Positions 8,902 through 18,346 of a stretch of DNA of 64,000 nucleotides are shown in pieces. The notes below the pieces were generated by a model. The model was not told the DNA's origin. It made no database searches and was given only the letters and a program-made list of their open reading frames with translations. Where the stretch lies: positions 1,054,001 through 1,118,000 of the forward strand of contig NC_006047.2 in NCBI RefSeq assembly GCF_000006445.2, written 5' to 3'. The stretch is from Debaryomyces hansenii CBS767 (lineage: Eukaryota > Ascomycota > Pichiomycetes > Serinales > Debaryomycetaceae). The stretch's first letter is position 1, and the number at the start of each line of letters is the position of its first letter. Made by a program: the position numbers and the translations under genes.

Positions 8902-11900
8902 CTATCTAAATAGATCTTCAATAGATGGATTATTAAAACTATTATCCTCGATATCCTGAACTTGTTTGAACATTAATTCATTCTGCAAAAATTCAAAATC
9001 AAAATCATTAAATTCTTGCCAATTAACACCAAAATTAGGAATTTCCAAGTTGGACTCTTCCGATTTAAGCATCCCCGGTACCATCACATCATCGACAGTA
9101 TTCATAGAGTTTGACATATTATCAATTATTCCGTTATTTGTCGTAGCTGGATCGAAACCATGGATGTGAGAATTATTCGAGTTCGTTGCAGGCAGATAAC
9201 TTTCTTTTGGTGGCCCACGTACTGGGCACTTAAGCTTTTGAGCACTAGTTCTAATATTACTCTCCACTGTATTGTATCCGTTCGGCAAGACTCCCATGAG
9301 CTGACGAGAGGCATGGTTTAACGGAAATTTTCTCTTCTTAGACTGCTGTGGTTCTGTCAAGGCTTTATGATCAATAGGACATTTACCAGGGTTTGAGGGA
9401 TTTGAATTAACATCGTCATCCATTGGAGTGGTTATTTGAGAAATTGGGCATTTTGAAAACTCTGACTTATAATCCATGGTAGAAATTTCATGCTTGACAG
9501 GGCATTTCTGTGCTCCGCCGGTCTGTCCTGGTATTACTGGGCATTGGGTCATATTTTGCGAATTCATACCTTTAAACATCGGAATATTCGCATGAACTGT
9601 AGCATAATCAATAGAACTCATCTTGGGTGAATTTTTGATGAATGTCAAATAGAAATGCCAAAATTTTGATAGTTTTATAGCCTTTTCTTTACCTGTAAGG
9701 TAGTTATCAATCAAAGATGTGATTGTTTGATTGATAACATTAACAATTCTTTCATGCAATGCTTGATATACCTCCTCTTGGTCTCCAGTTTTTACTTCTG
9801 CGACAACTAGGCTATTATCGATTATAGATATTAACTTATTAATTAACACTGGTGTGGTACTCAGTTCATCGGTATTACCAAGCCTTAACAATAACCCAAT
9901 AATGAAATGTATTGCTCTTGTTAACAGTTCAGTTACTAAAAGTAGTATATGTTGAGAACCTGAATTACGGGGTTCATTTTTCATAGCGACTTCAACAAAT
10001 AACATAAATTCACAAAAGTGTACAAAAAAGTCACAATATAGCTTATTAAGTCTGGCGTCATGCCCTCCTTCTTCTTCATTTTGTAGAATTATAATGTAAG
10101 ATAAATGCAAACTCAAATAATGAAAAATGCATCTTGTTTCTAAATTTCTTATTGTTGTGCTATTATGCAAGCTATCAGCCAATTTCCAAGGTCTACATAT
10201 TTCAATCATTTTAAGGAGCTTATTTGTAGTTAGTTTTACTTCATCAACATTCACAATACCGTATCTCAAATTATAATAAATTCTAGAGATAAGATAATTG
10301 ACACTAAGCGTGGTTATTAATTCTTTATCTTCAACCGATCCATGATCACCAATAAATATGATATGATTATTGTACTTGTCACATTCTTCTATTTTATCAT
10401 AAAACTTAAATATCAAATCAAGAATTGTTTTTGGGTGACTGATTAAATCAGTTATATTAAACGTTGCCAAATTCACTAATCGTATTAGATCGGACCATAG
10501 ATAGCACATGCCTAGCCTAAGCTCTCTCAACCTTTGTTCAGACTCATTATGAGTTAAGCCTATATCTTCAGGGTTCTTCCAAACTTCTAAATAACCTCTT
10601 TTACTAAAAATATTGCTTAATAGCTGTGTGAATATTGTTTGAAACCTGGATTTTGAATCAGAGGATGCACCTTGTTTTTTATAATTGGCAACTTCCCGAT
10701 TAAGGAATGCTGTGCAACATAAAATATAAATCAAAGATTCTGAAATTTTCTCATTAAATATCTTATCATTTGATACATGCAACAAATATTCCTGAACTAT
10801 AAGCAATATGTTATTAGCCTTGTATCCAAGACCCAAGTATAGTACCTCTGATGGAAACAAAGATCTGAACTCATGACTGATACTATTAATATCACCCATA
10901 TCAGCTTCCAGTCTTATTATCTCTAAAGACTCTTCAATAATTAAAGAGAGCATGCACAAGTATAACCCTTTCAAAATAAGATTAAAATAACGGTCTTCGT
11001 CACTTCGGGACTGATCTTCGGCAAAATTCAATGAAAATATGCCATTATCTTGTCTGACTATAGCTTGTATTTCTGTTTTATGGAAATAAAGTAAACTCCT
11101 GGATTCAGTGGTACATTTCCTCTCATGAAAATAGAAGTCTATTAAAAAATTCATTTGAACGTAATTCATCGTCTCATTACCTCTTAATAAGCCTAAAATA
11201 GAATTCCAAATGTTTTGTATCTTTTTCAAGAAATTCATACTGTCAGCCGAGAGTTCGCTATGTCTATCAATAAATGATATATGTTCGGAATCTTTATGGA
11301 AAGGGCAAGCTTTATCCGGGCTCTCGGTCTCGTCACTTTTCGTAGTAGATGCTGGTGTTGTAGTAGATACTGGTGTTGGCGAAGGTTCGAACATAAAATT
11401 AAAATCACATTCAACCACGGGGCATTTCAGATAATTGTTAGACGTTTTTGCACCAGGTACAAGAGAATGCGTAAAGTCGATTTCATTAATTTTATATGAC
11501 GTTTTCTTGGATACTGGATTCAGTATACTTGGACTAATATCCAATTCTTTTTTCGCTTTAGAATTTATTAAGTTCATTTTGTATAGGTGGTAAACTTTCT
11601 GCAAGTTGGTAATTTTATACCATAATGTAGTCAAATGAGGATCTAATTTAACTATACTGATCCATGCATAAATATCAACATAGGCTTGTTTATGCATTTG
11701 TGACTGTCGTTTCACAGTGTAAGACTTGTCATTATTTATGTCTATTGTGGATTTCGAGCTGGCATTATTAACGTTCAATTTCTCTAAAATCGTTACTTTT
11801 AACTCTAAGTCATCGCTAGTTTGACCTTTAAGATATTGTTGTTGTGAAGCTATAAGTTTTCTCTTCAACTCCTCGATCTCTTTTCGTTGTTCATTAATCA

Positions 11901-12177
11901 ACTTGTCTTTCTGAATCTGTTGCTTCTTAGAATTCTCAGGTTGTCCGATATAGCTTTTAGACTTACTATTAGCATTTAGCTTTGTTGCACCATTATTATT
12001 AGACCAGGCAGGTTCTACGTACTCGCATAGGTGAGGAACACCATTCTTGACGCACCCGCCGCAGGCTGGTTTAGCTTTATCACACTTGACTTTCCGTCTT
12101 TTGCAAATAAGGCATGATACCGGTACTCTATTTCTTTGTTTTTGCTTCAGTGTAGTGTTTCCTAATTCATTAACCAT
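8902..12177 (-). CDS. HAP1: Zn(2)Cys(6) transcription factor, Hap1-like, with CP heme-type motifs
   Basis: The product is a 1091-aa zinc-cluster regulator. The binuclear cluster is C22-X2-C25-X6-C32-X6-C39-X2-C42-X8-C51. Its surroundings (RNRVPVSCLICKRRKVKCD and HLCEYVEPAW) resemble S. cerevisiae Hap1. A Lys/Glu-rich coiled coil follows at about residues 85-140. The middle is a large helical region typical of fungal-specific transcription-factor domains. Cys-Pro motifs recur: KCPVV and ACPFH in the first third, then CPVIP, KCPVKH, KCPIS, KCPIDH and KCPVR in the last quarter. KCPVKH and KCPIDH fit the heme-regulatory motif of Hap1. It probably controls oxygen- and heme-dependent or sterol genes. 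The orthologue assignment is inferred; the clade has several Hap1-like zinc-cluster proteins. Confidence 0.75.
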   Translation of the reverse strand: MVNELGNTTLKQKQRNRVPVSCLICKRRKVKCDKAKPACGGCVKNGVPHLCEYVEPAWSNNNGATKLNANSKSKSYIGQPENSKKQQIQKDKLINEQRKEIEELKRKLIASQQQYLKGQTSDDLELKVTILEKLNVNNASSKSTIDINNDKSYTVKRQSQMHKQAYVDIYAWISIVKLDPHLTTLWYKITNLQKVYHLYKMNLINSKAKKELDISPSILNPVSKKTSYKINEIDFTHSLVPGAKTSNNYLKCPVVECDFNFMFEPSPTPVSTTTPASTTKSDETESPDKACPFHKDSEHISFIDRHSELSADSMNFLKKIQNIWNSILGLLRGNETMNYVQMNFLIDFYFHERKCTTESRSLLYFHKTEIQAIVRQDNGIFSLNFAEDQSRSDEDRYFNLILKGLYLCMLSLIIEESLEIIRLEADMGDINSISHEFRSLFPSEVLYLGLGYKANNILLIVQEYLLHVSNDKIFNEKISESLIYILCCTAFLNREVANYKKQGASSDSKSRFQTIFTQLLSNIFSKRGYLEVWKNPEDIGLTHNESEQRLRELRLGMCYLWSDLIRLVNLATFNITDLISHPKTILDLIFKFYDKIEECDKYNNHIIFIGDHGSVEDKELITTLSVNYLISRIYYNLRYGIVNVDEVKLTTNKLLKMIEICRPWKLADSLHNSTTIRNLETRCIFHYLSLHLSYIIILQNEEEGGHDARLNKLYCDFFVHFCEFMLFVEVAMKNEPRNSGSQHILLLVTELLTRAIHFIIGLLLRLGNTDELSTTPVLINKLISIIDNSLVVAEVKTGDQEEVYQALHERIVNVINQTITSLIDNYLTGKEKAIKLSKFWHFYLTFIKNSPKMSSIDYATVHANIPMFKGMNSQNMTQCPVIPGQTGGAQKCPVKHEISTMDYKSEFSKCPISQITTPMDDDVNSNPSNPGKCPIDHKALTEPQQSKKRKFPLNHASRQLMGVLPNGYNTVESNIRTSAQKLKCPVRGPPKESYLPATNSNNSHIHGFDPATTNNGIIDNMSNSMNTVDDVMVPGMLKSEESNLEIPNFGVNWQEFNDFDFEFLQNELMFKQVQDIEDNSFNNPSIEDLFR

Positions 12178-12395
12178 AATATAAACATACTACTCGATGA
12201 GATCTTCCAAATACCTGAAATGAAAGCGGGAAATAAATACAATGTAGAAGTCTTGATGCTTCTATATCAATGCTTCTCCGGATAAAATCCAGTAAAATTT
12301 GTGTTTGTGCGATTTTTTTATGATTAGCTTAAAGTAACATTTTAAAATGAAAAGTAGTTTTCATCGTAGTATACAAGCAATTAAATCAATATACT

Positions 12396-12716
12396 ATGTC
12401 CGCTGGTATTCCCGTTAAATTGTTAAATGAAGCACAGGGACACATAATATCGTTAGAACTAACTACTGGAGACACATATCGTGGAAAATTACTTGAAAAT
12501 GAAGATAATATGAATTTATCTCTCTACGATGTAACAATAACTAAAGGTAGAACAGGAAATACATCGTACATGAATCAAGTATTCGTGAGAGGTTCGATGA
12601 TTAGGTTTGTTATGGTACCGGAAATTTTAAAAAATGCACCAATGTTTTTCATGAAGCCAGGCGATAAACCGAAGCCACCTGTTAGAGGACCACCACCTAA
12701 AAGAGTTAAGCATTAG
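12396..12716 (+). CDS. SMD3: Core spliceosomal Sm protein SmD3
   Basis: The product is a 106-aa Sm protein carrying both Sm motifs: Sm1 at about residues 14-47 (GHIISLELTTGDTYRGKLLENEDNMN) and Sm2 at about 62-77 with the VFVRGSMIRFV signature. It has the short basic, proline-containing tail of SmD3 (VRGPPPKRVKH). SmD3 is part of the heptameric ring on U1, U2, U4 and U5 snRNAs. The length matches the family (S. cerevisiae SmD3 is 101 aa). It is divergent from the HAP1-like gene across 218 bases and converges on GLR1 with a 122-base AT-rich gap. No intron is needed. Confidence 0.96.
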   Translation: MSAGIPVKLLNEAQGHIISLELTTGDTYRGKLLENEDNMNLSLYDVTITKGRTGNTSYMNQVFVRGSMIRFVMVPEILKNAPMFFMKPGDKPKPPVRGPPPKRVKH

Positions 12717-12838
12717 AGAAAGTTCCATTGTAATATAGTAATATAGTAAAAGATAATATAACGTCTACAATAGTAATATACAATCGTAATATAATTTATT
12801 GTAAAAATATAGATGTAATAATAATTCGAGATAGAGAT

Positions 12839-14392
12839 CTATTTCATGGTAACCAACTCTTCGGCAGAAGTTGGATGGATAGCAACACAACTGTCAAAAT
12901 CTTTCTTAGTAGCACCCATCTTGATCGCTACACCAAAACCTTGCAATATTTCTGCACTTGAATCACCAACTATGTGAAGACCAACCACCTTTTCATCCTC
13001 ACCAGCACAAACAACTTTATAAGATGTTGGGGATTTTAATGAATCATCCTCCATCATAGCATAATACATCGCATTGAACTTGGACTTGTAAATCTTAATT
13101 TGGTCTTCTCCATACTTCTCTTTAGCTTCCTTACATGATAAACCAATTGAGCCTGCTTCTGGATGACTGAAAATGACAGATGGAACATTAGAGTAATCCA
13201 AGTGGTCATTTTCAAAAGCTTTATCACCAGAAAATAATCTGTTAGATAATCTACGGCCAGCAGCTATAGCAACTGGAGTTAACTCAACCTTACCAATGAC
13301 ATCACCTAATGAAAAGATATTTGGGTTAGCAGTTTGTTGAAATTGATCCACATCAACTTGTTGTTTATCGTTTAACGTAACACCAACTTTATCTAAACCT
13401 ATATTAATTAAGGACTTTCTACCCATAGTCCAGATAAGTTCATCAACTTCGAGTACTTGGCCATTACCCAAAGTAATTTTCTTTCTGTCACCGTCAATTT
13501 TCTCAACCTTACTGACACTTCCTGATTGCTTAATTATATTAACTCCTAATTTATCGGTGTAATAATCAGTAATTGAATTTTGAATAGATTCGTCGAAAGA
13601 TCTTAACACGGTATCACCTCTGATAACCAAGTGAGTTTCTGAACCTAAGGCTTTAAAAATACCAGATAATTCTACACCGATGTATCCAGCACCTACTACA
13701 GCAACCGATTTTGGTTGCTTTTGTAATTCGAAAAAGCCATCTGAGGTTGTTCCCAATTCGTGTCCTTCAACATTTGGTGGATTTATAGCATATCCTCCTG
13801 TGGCAATTAAAGTCTTACTTCCAGCGAAAACAAGTTTTTCGTCTTTCTTAAACTCCTTGCCCTCTTCTAAGAACGATAACTCTTGGTCTCCGGTTAAGGT
13901 AACCTCAACATCACCATTCGAATTGGCAAAATGAGCAAATCCATATATGTAATCAACTCCCTCATTCTTCAAATTTCTTTCGTAAATCCCATTCAATCTC
14001 TTCACATACGCATCTCTTTTATCTTTGAACGTAGACCAGTCGAAGTCACCATATTTGACCTTGTCATCAGTAGTCGATAATCCGTATGATTTCAAGTGGT
14101 GCCTTTTTTCTGCCAAATCCCCAGCATACCACATAACCTTCTTTGGAACACATCCAACATTGACACAAGTTCCACCCATTTTGTTAAATTTCAGTTCAAT
14201 TAACAATACTTTAGCCCCGTATGAAGCTGCTCTACGTGCCGATGCGACACCACCTGAACCACCACCGATAACCAAATAGTCGTATTTTCTAATAGCTTGT
14301 AAAGGTGCCATACTAGATGAAAGATGTCTATTAATTGTTTGTAATCGTATAGATGATTGTTTAAACAATTGCCTAGTAGAATTGTTAAACAT
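12839..14392 (-). CDS. GLR1: Glutathione reductase (NADPH), dual mitochondrial/cytosolic
   Basis: The product is a 517-aa FAD-dependent disulfide reductase that reduces GSSG with NADPH. The FAD-binding GGGSGG is at residues 43-48, the redox-active CVNVGC has C76 and C81, an NADP Rossmann motif [11 protein letters not shown] lies mid-protein, and the catalytic HPT/E pair sits at the C terminus ([12 protein letters not shown]). The first ATG adds a basic, Ser/Arg-rich leader of 27 residues. Met28 ([13 protein letters not shown]) matches a cytosolic start, so leaky initiation could give mitochondrial and cytosolic forms, as known for yeast Glr1. Codon 67 is CTG at 14192-14194. In human glutathione reductase this position is Ser (VVESHKLGGTCV), which supports CTG as serine. 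Confidence 0.97.
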   Translation of the reverse strand: MFNNSTRQLFKQSSIRLQTINRHLSSSMAPLQAIRKYDYLVIGGGSGGVASARRAASYGAKVLLIELKFNKMGGTCVNVGCVPKKVMWYAGDLAEKRHHLKSYGLSTTDDKVKYGDFDWSTFKDKRDAYVKRLNGIYERNLKNEGVDYIYGFAHFANSNGDVEVTLTGDQELSFLEEGKEFKKDEKLVFAGSKTLIATGGYAINPPNVEGHELGTTSDGFFELQKQPKSVAVVGAGYIGVELSGIFKALGSETHLVIRGDTVLRSFDESIQNSITDYYTDKLGVNIIKQSGSVSKVEKIDGDRKKITLGNGQVLEVDELIWTMGRKSLINIGLDKVGVTLNDKQQVDVDQFQQTANPNIFSLGDVIGKVELTPVAIAAGRRLSNRLFSGDKAFENDHLDYSNVPSVIFSHPEAGSIGLSCKEAKEKYGEDQIKIYKSKFNAMYYAMMEDDSLKSPTSYKVVCAGEDEKVVGLHIVGDSSAEILQGFGVAIKMGATKKDFDSCVAIHPTSAEELVTMK

Positions 14393-14501
14393 ACTTAGTA
14401 GCTTATTAATTTTTACAAGCGGAAGTAATCACTTTATATAAATTGCGACCCGAAGTCACGTTGTATTAACATAGCGTCGATCGATCTAGGCCATCATAAT
14501 A

Positions 14502-14527
14502 ATGTCATCATGCTATGTCATCATGCT
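14502..14527. repeat. 13-bp tandem duplication upstream of GLR1
   Basis: ATGTCATCATGCT occurs twice in direct succession, followed by a partial third copy (ATGTAAC). It lies between the GLR1 start and the 3' end of the 432-aa gene, about 110 bases from the GLR1 ATG. Confidence 0.7.
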
Positions 14528-14545
14528 ATGTAACTTCTATTGATA

Positions 14546-15844
14546 CTATGTAGACTCTTCGATATCGTCGATGTCCTTAATACATCGTCTTAAGAATGCT
14601 GTCGTAAAGTTGTACAATTCTTCGGACACTTCATCGGTATCGCCGATATCTACACGTTTGGAGCTGTTGTAGTTGATGAAAAACTTATCATACAAATGAT
14701 CAAGCTTGAAAGAAACTATGCTTTGGAATTTCTCGTAGTCGAAATCTGTGATTTCTATTTTTTTCAGTTTGCGTTTATTGATCCCCAACCGGTTATTCTG
14801 GACGGTATTCAAATATACCTTGGTATCATGTAACAATTGGTGGTAAAGTCTGTCCTCGTCAATAAGCAGGCCTATTTCTTCTTTATCCTCGTGGAAGGCC
14901 TTCAGCGAATTGGCCGCATTATCAATAGCAGAGTACGGCGTGTTATTCGTAACATACTCCTGGTTTACATTGTTGTTATAACCAAACATTTTGTAGAGCA
15001 AATCCTTTTTCTGTGCAAGTTGGATCTTCCGCTTATTTCCAAGCGACAGATATTGGCTGAAGAGCTTCTCTTGCGTGGCTTGCTGCCGCTTTCTATAGTC
15101 CCAGAGCAATTGCTTCTCTTCATCATCGCCAAAATTAGTTACATTTGGTCCTTGTTTCTGTCTATCATTAAAACGAGTCTGTATGATACCTAGCTCCCCC
15201 TTCGTGTATCCTGGAAGCGACTGTATGATCTCGTTGTTGCGGTGTTTCGTTTCTTTCGCACCTTTCGGCTCTCCGTCTGCATCGTCGTCATCATCGCTCT
15301 CACTTGATGTATCATTGAAGATCAAATTATTCGTAATCTTTTCGGCCGACTCCCATGCCTTAACCTGCGACTCCTTGATGGCTGGCGGTAAGCAATCGTC
15401 GTCTTGCACATCACTTTCATTCGAATAATTGGTGAACACTGAATAGTCGTACGTACTCATGTCTAGGGGTTTTCGAATGGCAAACGCCTGCGTTCCTGCC
15501 CTGTCTGTCCCTTTTTCATTTGTCATATACTTCTTCAGCGATTGTAGGTTCAACAACTTGCTTTTCACGTTGCTCGGACGTGATATCATCGAAGGCCGTT
15601 TAGACTTCTGATCCTTCGGGTCTTTTTGCTCCCTCTGCAACCGCTGCTGTTGTTTCTGATGCTGTATCCGCCTGATATTATTACTCGGTGTGCTGAGTAT
15701 CGATGTCGACCCCGACGAAACTGTCCTCGTGGTATTCTGGTTGAGCGACTCATTGGGGTTCAAATACGTCTGATCTGCTGAGTGCTGCGATGGGATCCGT
15801 CTAAATCGATTTAGATTATACTTGGGTCCATTGCTCGAACTCAT
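14546..15844 (-). CDS. Uncharacterised 432-aa polar protein
   Basis: I do not recognise this protein. The frame is clean with an ATG at 15844. The first 110 residues are Ser/Asn/Gln/Arg-rich and basic, so probably disordered. An acidic stretch lies at about 180-195 (SSESDDDDDADGE). After that comes a better-ordered helical part: about 205-285 has SLPGYTKGELGIIQTRFNDR and a charged coiled-coil-like run (LLWDYRKRQQATQEKLFSQYLSLGNKRK), and 330-425 is also helical. There are no membrane segments or enzyme motifs. The basic disordered N terminus and helical C terminus would suit a nuclear or cytoskeletal scaffold, but that is only a guess. It is transcribed away from RPS11 over a 516-base spacer. 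Confidence 0.8.
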   Translation of the reverse strand: MSSSNGPKYNLNRFRRIPSQHSADQTYLNPNESLNQNTTRTVSSGSTSILSTPSNNIRRIQHQKQQQRLQREQKDPKDQKSKRPSMISRPSNVKSKLLNLQSLKKYMTNEKGTDRAGTQAFAIRKPLDMSTYDYSVFTNYSNESDVQDDDCLPPAIKESQVKAWESAEKITNNLIFNDTSSESDDDDDADGEPKGAKETKHRNNEIIQSLPGYTKGELGIIQTRFNDRQKQGPNVTNFGDDEEKQLLWDYRKRQQATQEKLFSQYLSLGNKRKIQLAQKKDLLYKMFGYNNNVNQEYVTNNTPYSAIDNAANSLKAFHEDKEEIGLLIDEDRLYHQLLHDTKVYLNTVQNNRLGINKRKLKKIEITDFDYEKFQSIVSFKLDHLYDKFFINYNSSKRVDIGDTDEVSEELYNFTTAFLRRCIKDIDDIEEST

Positions 15845-16360
15845 AGTTTGTCTATCTATCTCTTCGGTCCGTCTATGTCGTCTATTTATAATCGTGCCTC
15901 TATATCAACCCACTATTCAATGTTATCATACAATTGTAGCGCTAGAATACTAGATAACTGATATAAACACAAACAAGCCTATTAAAATATAGATTACTTC
16001 TTTAGGCAATATATGTAAATTAATCCCACTTTGCAAATGTCGCAATCTCGCCTTCTGTTTACGGAAATAAATGAATAATATACTTCCATACTTACAACTA
16101 GCGAGTCTGGACCTCGGCATAATCTTTTTGTTTCGTTCCATACCCACTTTAGGGCAGACGCCCTGTGGTCTTGTGAACAAAATTGCTGAGAGTTTGAACT
16201 TCTCACGACCACTAATTTTGTGTAATTTTCGCCGATTTGCTAACAAAATTCTCTTGGGCCAATTCTCATAGTGCGACAGAGTATGGGATAATTTTTCAGA
16301 GAACAATTAAAAAATTTTCAGAATAGGATCTTTTAATATTAGCATAATAATTAAGACAAG
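15845..16360. other. Divergent promoter region, 432-aa gene / RPS11
   Basis: No gene is recognised in these 516 bases. The region holds GCAAATGTCGC at 16033-16043, a Tbf1-like TTAGGGC at 16149-16155 and a GCGACA at 16273-16278. Pyrimidine-rich stretches lie near the RPS11 start. Small ORFs here show no recognisable similarity. Confidence 0.6.
16149..16155. promoter_or_regulatory. Tbf1-like TTAGGGC in the RPS11 promoter
   Basis: TTAGGGC lies 206 bases upstream of the RPS11 ATG. In CTG-clade yeasts Tbf1 (with Cbf1) is known to bind ribosomal-protein promoters through TTAGGG-type sites. The site is seen; the binding is inferred. Confidence 0.45.
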
Positions 16361-17222
16361 ATGGCTACTGAATTGACCGTTCAATCTGAAAGAGCTTTCC
16401 AAAAGGTTCGTATCATATAAATTATAAGCTTGATAGTTGGGCAGGCTCACCATACATTGAATAAAAGTCGAATACAAGAATCTGAAGTAAAGTTGGACAT
16501 AAATGAAAAAGTAACCAAATATTAAGAAAAAGGAGTCATGGAAGATTGATTCAGAGAAAGAGTATTGAGAAGTATATGATAGAGTGTGAAAATGCTGAAA
16601 GGCAAGAAGAAAGATACATACATCCAAAAAGGATAATGACTACAATAACTCAAATAAGAGAATAGAAGTGACGAGAAGAGTGAATGATTAATATATGACT
16701 TATTGTATGGTGGGATTGACAACGAAAAGCGTTAGTGTCGTGAAGGTGATTCTCGACGAAGTGAAAATTTTTAAGGCGCAATATACTAACAGACTATAGC
16801 AACCACATATCTTTACCAACCCAAAGGCTAAGGCTAACAGAAAGACCAAGAGATGGTTTAAGGAAGTTGGTTTAGGTTTCAAGACCCCAAAGGCTGCTAT
16901 TGAAGGTAACTACATCGACAAGAAGTGTCCATTTGCCGGTTCTGTCTCCATCAGAGGTAAAATTTTAACTGGTACTGTTGTCTCCACCAAGATGCACAGA
17001 ACTATTATCATTAGAAGAGACTACTTACATTATGTTCCAAAATATAACAGATACGAAAAGAGACACAAGAACTTAGCTGCTCACGTTTCCCCAGCTTTCC
17101 GTGTCCAAGAAGGTGATGTCGTTGTTGTTGGTCAATGTAGACCAATCTCCAAGACTGTTAGATTCAACGTCTTAAAGGTTGCCGTTTCTAAGTCTAAATC
17201 TAAGCAATTTACTAAGTTTTAA
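16361..17222 (+). CDS. RPS11: 40S ribosomal protein S11 (uS17), spliced
   Basis: Exon 1 is 16361-16405 (15 codons, [15 protein letters not shown]) and exon 2 is 16800-17222, together 155 aa. The joined protein matches S. cerevisiae Rps11 across its length, including QPHIFTNPK right at the junction, [20 protein letters not shown] and the end SKQFTKF. S. cerevisiae RPS11 genes have an intron after the same 45 nucleotides. uS17 binds 18S rRNA in the 40S body. Codon use is strongly biased (TTA/TTG, AGA, GTT/GTC), as expected for a highly expressed gene. A reading frame from the internal ATG at 16992 alone would lack the N-terminal half. Confidence 0.97.
16406..16799 (+). other. RPS11 intron (394 nt)
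   Basis: The donor is GTTCGT, a departure from GTATGT; the branch point is TACTAAC at 16784-16790 and the acceptor is TATAG ending at 16799. Only nine bases separate the branch-point box from the exon. The interior is purine-rich on the sense strand. No snoRNA boxes were found in it. Confidence 0.93.
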
Positions 17223-17361
17223 GTAAGCTTGTAATCCCAAGTTTATATTAAACATTTGTTTATAAGGGTTTCTTTTAATGTTACATTAGTTATTAAATTG
17301 TAAATGTATTAAATATATACATTAGTAATATGGTTGTTGTAGACGCGGTTGTATTATTAAT

Positions 17362-18027
17362 CTAACTATTAGATGGTGCTTCAATCTTCTTAACGTCGAG
17401 CTTTTTGGAATCCGTTGAACCCCATTCGACTAGTAAGGTTAGCAATTTGCCCTCGTCATGCAACTTCTTGATATCGTCAAACCCTCCTCTGCTTTCGAGC
17501 GAAGTTCCGACTAAAACGTTAGGTACGGTACCACGTCCCGTGGTCTCTTCTAAGTACTCCTGTAAGTTCTGACCGTATCCATGTTTATCGAGCTCCATGA
17601 TTGTAGGTTCCGGGGTTATTTGATAATTATCACGTAGCAATTGCTTAAGTCTCTTGGAATATGGACAGTATGTCTTCGAGAATATGACCATAGGTGACAT
17701 GGCTCGAATTTCTAATAATGCCTTTGCTGCGTCGAAACCTTCTTCTGTCTTCTCGGATTGATCCTCCTGTGCTTTTTCTGATGAAGTATCCTGTTCTGAT
17801 TCATCATTGTTAAGTTTTGATATCTCATTATTGATAGCCGCATCAACCTTGTCGTCATTCTTTGAATCGATCAAATTATTGGCAGTTAATAATGTCTGTG
17901 CTTTAGAATCATTATTTAATGTTTCGGGACGTATTTCAGATTCGGAACTAGTTCTAAAGAATAATATTATGAATAATATCAGAAGTGCGGAAATGGCAAC
18001 TAATCTAATCTTCTTATTACTTATCAT
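17362..18027 (-). CDS. Membrane-anchored glutaredoxin, Grx6/Grx7 type
   Basis: The product is a 221-aa protein. A single N-terminal signal-anchor (about residues 8-24, very hydrophobic) is followed by an acidic luminal linker (about 25-105) and a glutaredoxin domain (about 100-205). The active site is CPYS with C121, preceded by MVIFSKTY. The GSH-binding TVPNV and GG motifs follow (GRGTVPNVLVG, RGGFDDI). S. cerevisiae Grx6 and Grx7 are early-secretory-pathway glutaredoxins with this architecture; CPYS resembles Grx7 more than Grx6. Its role is probably thiol redox control in the ER/Golgi lumen. It converges on RPS11 with a 139-base gap. Confidence 0.85.
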   Translation of the reverse strand: MISNKKIRLVAISALLILFIILFFRTSSESEIRPETLNNDSKAQTLLTANNLIDSKNDDKVDAAINNEISKLNNDESEQDTSSEKAQEDQSEKTEEGFDAAKALLEIRAMSPMVIFSKTYCPYSKRLKQLLRDNYQITPEPTIMELDKHGYGQNLQEYLEETTGRGTVPNVLVGTSLESRGGFDDIKKLHDEGKLLTLLVEWGSTDSKKLDVKKIEAPSNS

Positions 18028-18346
18028 ACTATACGATTATGAGGAATACGTTGATATATTTCCAATCTGTAATGTGAAATTTGATATAATTTAAATTTTA
18101 TACGCGGTAAAATTGATTATAGACTAGCAACTTTACATCTACACAACCGATAATTTACAGTAAGTCTGAGAGCCAAATTTCTACACTTTTTGTGATGATT
18201 ACAAAGGAAATGTCAATTGCATATACAATGTTAATTATTCAAACTAAAAAATATCTAACATAGCTTAAATAGTCATTCATTCATTAAGAACAATAAATAA
18301 CGGATCTGTCAAAAATCCAACAAATAAATAGCTTATCAAAAGTTGC
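18028..18346. other. Intergenic region, GRX promoter / MLS1 3' flank
   Basis: These 319 bases are AT-rich and hold no recognisable gene, tRNA or repeat. The part near 18028-18120 is the promoter of the glutaredoxin gene. The part before 18346 is the MLS1 3' UTR and terminator region. Confidence 0.5.

Noticed and set aside
16088..16095. ATACTTAC, resembling the 5' end of U1 snRNA
   Set aside because: The next bases do not continue the U1 sequence, and there is little room before RPS11 for the long U1 of yeasts.
15950..16306. 118-aa minus-strand ORF in the RPS11 upstream region
   Set aside because: There is no domain or conserved pattern, and it overlaps the expected promoter elements of RPS11.
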